In this document: positions 59,681-64,000 of the stretch, piece by piece | Layout of the letters: the number at the start of each line of letters is the position of its first letter | How positions within the stretch are numbered: the stretch's first letter is position 1 | Source of the DNA: Acanthaster planci | Lineage: Eukaryota; Echinodermata; Asteroidea; Valvatida; Acanthasteridae | Length of the DNA: 64,000 nt | Assembly (NCBI RefSeq): GCF_001949145.1 | Contig: NW_019091403.1 | Location: 1,349,135-1,413,134, forward strand | Direction: 5' to 3' | Made by a program: the position numbers and the translations under genes | Notes under the pieces: model-generated | The model's input: the letters and a program-made list of their open reading frames with translations, nothing else | Database searches by the model: none | What the model was told of the DNA's origin: nothing

Positions 59681-60879
59681 TTTAGCTTGCCCAATCAGGC
59701 AGGCCATGCCATAAATTTGCTTGCCTGAATTACGGCAGATCAACACTTGCCCAAGATTTCCTGGAATCCATGATTATTAGGGTTATTTAACTTACGCCAT
59801 GCATGCAGTCTTTTATTAGGCCCCCAAAATAGTTGTGTTTCCAATTACATGCCTCTTAAAAATAGGGTCGGTAGGATGGAAGTTTTTTGGGGGGAGGGTC
59901 AATTTTTTTCGTCCTGATTGAATGCCATGAACGGGGACGAAAGTTTCCAGAATTATCTCAAAAAGTGATGAACACCTGTCTTAATCTATGTGAAAATTTC
60001 TACAGGCGCCAATTCACTAGAATTATGGGCAATTCACACAGTGTGACTCAAGCAATCACACCGGCAAACTGGCCAACAATGTATCGCGTGGTAAGCGTGC
60101 ACGAGGCATCCAGACCAGTGGGCGAAAAACCTTGTGCCGCAGCAGTGTTGAAAGACACTTGCTTCAAGTACAAGCAAAACAAACTCAAATGAAACTCATG
60201 AACACAGAAAATACACTCATAAATAAGAGACCAAATTCTGTGAAGGAACTTGCAGAAAACCTCTTGCAACTTTGATTTTTTTTTATGTGTGGCTTTAGGG
60301 TTGCGTGCATGAATGGCCGAGTAATCAACCAAAACGTACAGTACATGTATAGACTGGGTCTGATTGCTACATTTCTTTGCATGGGCGTGGCGCGACGGGA
60401 ACCAGAGTAGCTTCAGTTAATGCATTGAGCTGTGGGCACGTGATTCTGCCACTGCGACAGCGAAATGTGAATGAGAACTCGTGAAAATAATGGAAGTTTC
60501 TTTCCAAAAATTGCAAATGTACATGTAAGTACGAAGACATACAAAAACAAACATTTTAACGTGAGAAAAAGTTATTGAAAGATATTTCGTGAAGACAGAA
60601 AAGACATCAGCTTTTCTGGACTTGCCCGAACGGGCACACCTAGTAAGAATTTTAATTGCCCGAATGTAAATTTGATTGCCATGGGCTATCGGACAGGCGA
60701 TTCGTCGCGGCCTGCGAATGGGGAGTCTCCAGCGCCCCCTCCGGCCTATGGGTCTGTTATGTGTCTGCACTGAGCTTGAAATTAAACATCAGTCTATGGC
60801 ATCCATTTCTCATAACCATGGTTGAGTTATGGATTTGGTAATCAGTTTCAGTCGGTGCATGCATAAGCTTGTTCACTCC
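59681..60879. repeat. Repeat-rich stretch with inverted ttgccc/cgggca fragments
   Basis: Related fragments occur near 59680-59760 (gcttgcccaatcaggcaggcc) and 60618-60760 (cttgcccgaacgggca followed by ctccggcctatgggtctg). The latter resembles cagcctatgggcctg at about 59251-59265. They look like pieces of one fragmented dispersed element. The sequence between them (59880-60190) has a 101-codon frame with no recognisable domain. Confidence 0.35.
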
Positions 60880-61149
60880 ATGTAACTGGTTGTGGAACTG
60901 GGGGGGGGGGCTGGGGGGCTGTTTGTTCCCACCTTATGGTCCATGCCCCACCCCACAACTTCCTGGTGCCCCCAAGGTGCCCCCAAGGTGCCCCCAATTT
61001 AACGTTCCCCCACTAAAAAAGGATGAATGGATATTCAACAAGGCTAACAATAACCTGTCCCTAAAAAACCACACCACAGAAATCTGGTGTCCCCATAAAA
61101 TGCTGGTTCCCCCTTTGTGCCCCCCTGTAAAATCCTAGCTACATCACTG
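60880..61149. mobile_element. C-tract element related to 9143-9346
   Basis: A G-run (60901-60916) on the left, the word aaggtgccccc repeated with an 11-12-base period at 60965-60995, further gtgccccc/ccccat words, and a right end tagctacatcactg. That matches the tagctacgctactg right end of the 9.1-kb element. The left terminal repeat is poorly preserved. Confidence 0.4.
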
Positions 61150-62148
61150 CCCCCCACTTAAAAGACCTACTTGTACAGAAACTGATTAGTAATTCAATTT
61201 TTGGCTAGATTTTTTTTGTAAATTTCTTGATTTACAAAACAGATTCAGAGTAGTTATAAAAAAAAGTTACATGTAAGCTGGAGAGTGCAGGCTTGTGTGA
61301 GGAACAGAGATAATTTAATTAATAAATTAACACCATTCTGTGCAATAAAAAGTTAAACAGTTCAACTTGCAGTCGTATTGTACACAATCACTTAATTCAA
61401 ATCCTTAAATATCACACAGTCCTTTTCGTTCTTTATTTGTTTGGACTAATTCTAAACCTGATTGAATTGGTAAAAGAATGCCGTTTTGTATTTTAGAAGG
61501 TATAGTTTAATTAACCATAACCCCAACAGTCGATGTAAAATCAAAATGAAATTAGAGGATTTGGGACTGTTATGACTAACCTTAATATTCACAAATCCAC
61601 CAATTTCATTCCGATTTAACTATTTGTCATATTTTGGAATAAGTTTGTTCAAGAGAAACTTACCTTAATTGAGCTTGTGCTTTGAGTCAATTTCCAATAA
61701 GGTTTTATCTTTTTACTTTTGTAATCTTACCAGGGTAACTGCTTTTCACCATTTCAGCATTTTGTTTCCTGATAGAAAATAAAAGAAGTTAACTCAACTA
61801 AACCCTGTTTTGATCCATATCCTCATTCTGCAGTCCATTTCAAGTATTTTTTATGTGAAATGGCATGACCATAGCAATTTAATTGCTGTGTAATTGGATG
61901 CAGCAGTCTTACATACTTGTACTAGAGAGAACAGTATATTCACAATGTATCATTGGATTTAGTTGAAATCTTCAGTTTTGAAAATATAACTTTCTAACCT
62001 TACACTTGACGCCCTAACTGCAGTTTCAGGCGATTTTTTTTTTGGGGGGGGGTGATGCTATGGTATATTAATAGTTATCTTTTAAAGAGCCTTAGACTGG
62101 GCAATGACTGTTAATTAAGCCTTGGCCTTAACCTTTGCCTTAAGAACT
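61150..62148. other. No supported gene
   Basis: AT-rich sequence with short frames. A T-run followed by a G-run lies at about 62033-62052, a low-complexity junction. Confidence 0.45.
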
Positions 62149-62757
62149 GCAGCCGATTTCATGAAACTTTACACAATGGCGTAACTCCACTTAAGCCACA
62201 TTTTATTGTGGAAGTTGCGCAACAAATTAAGACCAATTTTATGAAACGTACACTGCGTAAATCCGTGACTTGCGCAACAAAGTATCGTGTAACTTGCGCA
62301 GTCATTTTAGGTGGAATAAGTTGTGCCAAACAAAGCGAAAATGAATGAGTTGACTAGTATATCGGGTGCGGTTAGGCCTCATCATTGCTTAACTTAAGAC
62401 GTATATGACAGACGAACAACTTTGTTGTTGAAGATAATAATAAACTTATCTGGCTGTGAGAAAACTGCGAGACGTTTTGTCCTGTTCCGAAGAAACCTTT
62501 TTCAAAATGGTGGGTGGAGGTGATTCAATGCGGACTGTTTGATGACTGATGTTATATTGGAAGGAACAACCCTCGTGAACGCAATTTTTGAAGTTTAATA
62601 ACATGATTAACATTATTAAAAGTAATGATATTATTACAACGTGGCGCAGCTATGCAACTTTCACGAAATCGAACGTAAGAATATTGCGCACCATAAATTT
62701 GTGGCGCAAGGCTTACGCATGGTTCAAAGTTAAGCCACGTTTCATGAAATCGGCTGC
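62149..62757. mobile_element. 609-bp MITE with GCAGCCGATTTCATGAAAC ends
   Basis: The left end gcagccgatttcatgaaac (from 62149) has its exact 19-base reverse complement at the right end (to 62757). Inside are subterminal repeats of the same theme (attttatgaaacgtacac, actttcacgaaatcgaac) and many ttgcgcaa/gcgcaa words in both orientations, typical of palindromic non-autonomous elements. There is no transposase frame; the 88-codon frame over its right part is an accident. Confidence 0.75.
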
Positions 62758-62917
62758 TAAAGTCCTTGCTTCAACACTGGGAGTTGCTAAGACTTGTCAT
62801 CTAACCTATTGTCCTACAAGCCAGTATTTTTTTGCAGTCCTATTAATTGCCTAATACCTCCACATTTCATGTGGCTTTTAGTCTCAACTTTTGAGTGTTT
62901 TGGTTTTGTTTCAACAG

Positions 62918-62989
62918 ACTTCAGCAAGAACAAAGAGAGCTGGTGGAAGTAGGGGCAGGAGGAAGCAAACAAGGCTTTGGTCACTCAAG
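62918..62989 (+). CDS. Candidate exon A of a gene running off the right edge
   Basis: A strong acceptor (ttttggttttgtttcaacag) precedes 62918 and a donor (caag|gtacat) follows 62989. The 72 bases are open in phase 0 (basic peptide containing RAGGSRGRRKQTRLWSLK) and also in another phase. The splice signals are the main support. Confidence 0.28.
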
Positions 62990-63359
62990 GTACATGTAAA
63001 CTCTCCCTCTCTTTCAGCCATGAGTGCTCATTTTGAGCTAGTGACCACGAGACCCAGGACCTGAAGACTTTGAGTACAGTTTGCAAAGGGAAACAGTCGT
63101 TGGATTACTCAGAGCAAGTAAAACTTTTTATTAATTTCCTAATTTTCAAACTCAAACATAAATAAATTATTTCCTATTGTGCCTGCCGTCAAACCTGCAA
63201 TAAAATTAAAGATGTTATAATACACTACACGGGGGACACGGTTCTTTGACAAAGACCCTATGAAGTGCTGAATTTTCTCATACAAATAACATAAACCTTC
63301 TTTCAAAAAGAAAAGCACCTCCTGAATCCAGTTGAGAGATGGTGCCCCTGTGGCCACAG

Positions 63360-63497
63360 GGCAACTCCAATCTGTCCAGTGATGGGCCCGTTAATTGCCG
63401 AAAAAGTGCGGGGCTGGTATCCTGGGACCTTCACGTGGTGGCCCTGTTTTCACTAACCTTACCAGGATATATTCTTTTTTTGAGAATCATACGAAAG
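63360..63497 (+). CDS. Candidate exon B with a membrane segment
   Basis: The acceptor ccctgtggccacag precedes 63360, and a strong donor (aaag|gtaagc) follows 63497. The exon is 46 codons in phase 0, compatible with exon A. The peptide starts GNSNLSSDGPVNCRKS and contains a likely membrane helix (VVALFSLTLPGYILFLRII) followed by RK, which would put the downstream side in the cytosol. I do not recognise the family. Confidence 0.35.
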
Positions 63498-63978
63498 GTA
63501 AGCATGCCATTGGCTCAACAATATAATATGGACAACTGTGATATTTTTTTATGCATATAAAAAGATATTTTGTTTTCTCTGTGTCTGAAAAAAGTAGAAA
63601 ACAACCTTTAGAAAGTAGCATTTATAGTTTGCTAAAAATGTGATATCCTATATTGCTTTAATTGCCCCTCGGCACTTTTTCATACTTTGCAGGATAATGC
63701 CAAATGAAAGTTCTTTGCTTCATAAGGAAAGTTTGAAGAAATTTCCTTGACTTGAGAAAAGTGGTAGATTGCCACTTTTTGTTAGCGTGCAGCTTTTGAC
63801 AGAAAGCTTACTGAATTAAAATGCTTTTGATTTCAATAATGTTGTTCTCCTTTTTCCTTTGCTAAAACAGATAAATTTGACCTTGAAGGATGTATGTTAT
63901 TACTTTCTGATGGTTTTAAACCACTGCAAGAGGAAAGGGATGATTTCCATTTATGGAACTTTTACCATTTTTACACAA

Positions 63979-64000
63979 GAAAGCAAGCAAGCAAGCAAGA
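63979..64000. repeat. AAGC tetranucleotide repeat at the window edge
   Basis: About four to five copies of aagc run to the end of the window. The true length is unknown because the window stops here. Confidence 0.85.

Noticed and set aside
63139-63357. Minus-strand 72-codon frame with an internal splice-acceptor-like site and AATAAA just after its stop
   Set aside because: It overlaps the intron and exon of a better + strand candidate. The acceptor-like ttttattgcag lies inside the frame and no partner exon was found. It remains a minor possibility.

Overview
The window looks like one contig from a marine invertebrate deuterostome nuclear genome, most likely an echinoderm or another ambulacrarian, with amphioxus as an alternative. 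The reasons are: AT-rich and largely gene-poor DNA, GT-AG introns of about 0.7-1.5 kb, assembly gaps written as N, no bacterial operon structure, many small DNA-transposon derivatives, a decayed Ty3/Gypsy fragment, and very frequent palindromic words such as TAGGCCTA and TACATGTA. The species call is inference from sequence texture, not from a marker gene.

Layout. From 1 to about 46.6 kb the DNA is mostly single-copy and non-coding. It holds one probable coding exon of a small membrane protein on the + strand (10204-10806, two predicted membrane segments), a possible minus-strand exon near 38 kb, an unusually long unassigned ORF at 21.7-22.4 kb, two small inverted-repeat transposons (3567-3884 and about 9143-9346), a strand-asymmetric 81-nt hairpin (12256-12336), a perfect 46-bp x 4 minisatellite (30254-30437), a (GA)n tract (44001-44126), and eight full palindromic CRE words (TGACGTCA), all left of 27.2 kb.

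The best-supported gene lies at 46994-50899 on the + strand. It has four coding exons with consensus splice sites and matching phases, and encodes a 220-aa NAD(P)-binding Rossmann-fold protein of the atypical short-chain dehydrogenase / biliverdin-flavin-reductase-like group. Each of its introns carries its own repeat structure: a 104-bp tandem repeat whose unit is a hairpin (intron 1), a diverged 141-bp-period duplication (intron 2), and a 145-bp fold-back MITE with an intact 6-bp target duplication (intron 3). Its 3' flank runs into a 62-67-bp minisatellite in which the assembly breaks (604 N).

From 55 to 63 kb the sequence is transposon-rich. It holds a 628-bp element with CCCTAACCCA-type ends, a decayed Ty3/Gypsy RNase H-integrase fragment (about 58150-58925), hAT-like tandem fragments, a C-tract element and a 609-bp MITE with GCAGCCGATTTCATGAAAC ends. 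At the right edge two phase-compatible candidate exons (62918-62989 and 63360-63497), with a possible third, suggest another + strand gene running out of the window.

No rRNA, tRNA, CRISPR or prokaryotic system was seen. The genes present give no sign of acting together in one pathway.
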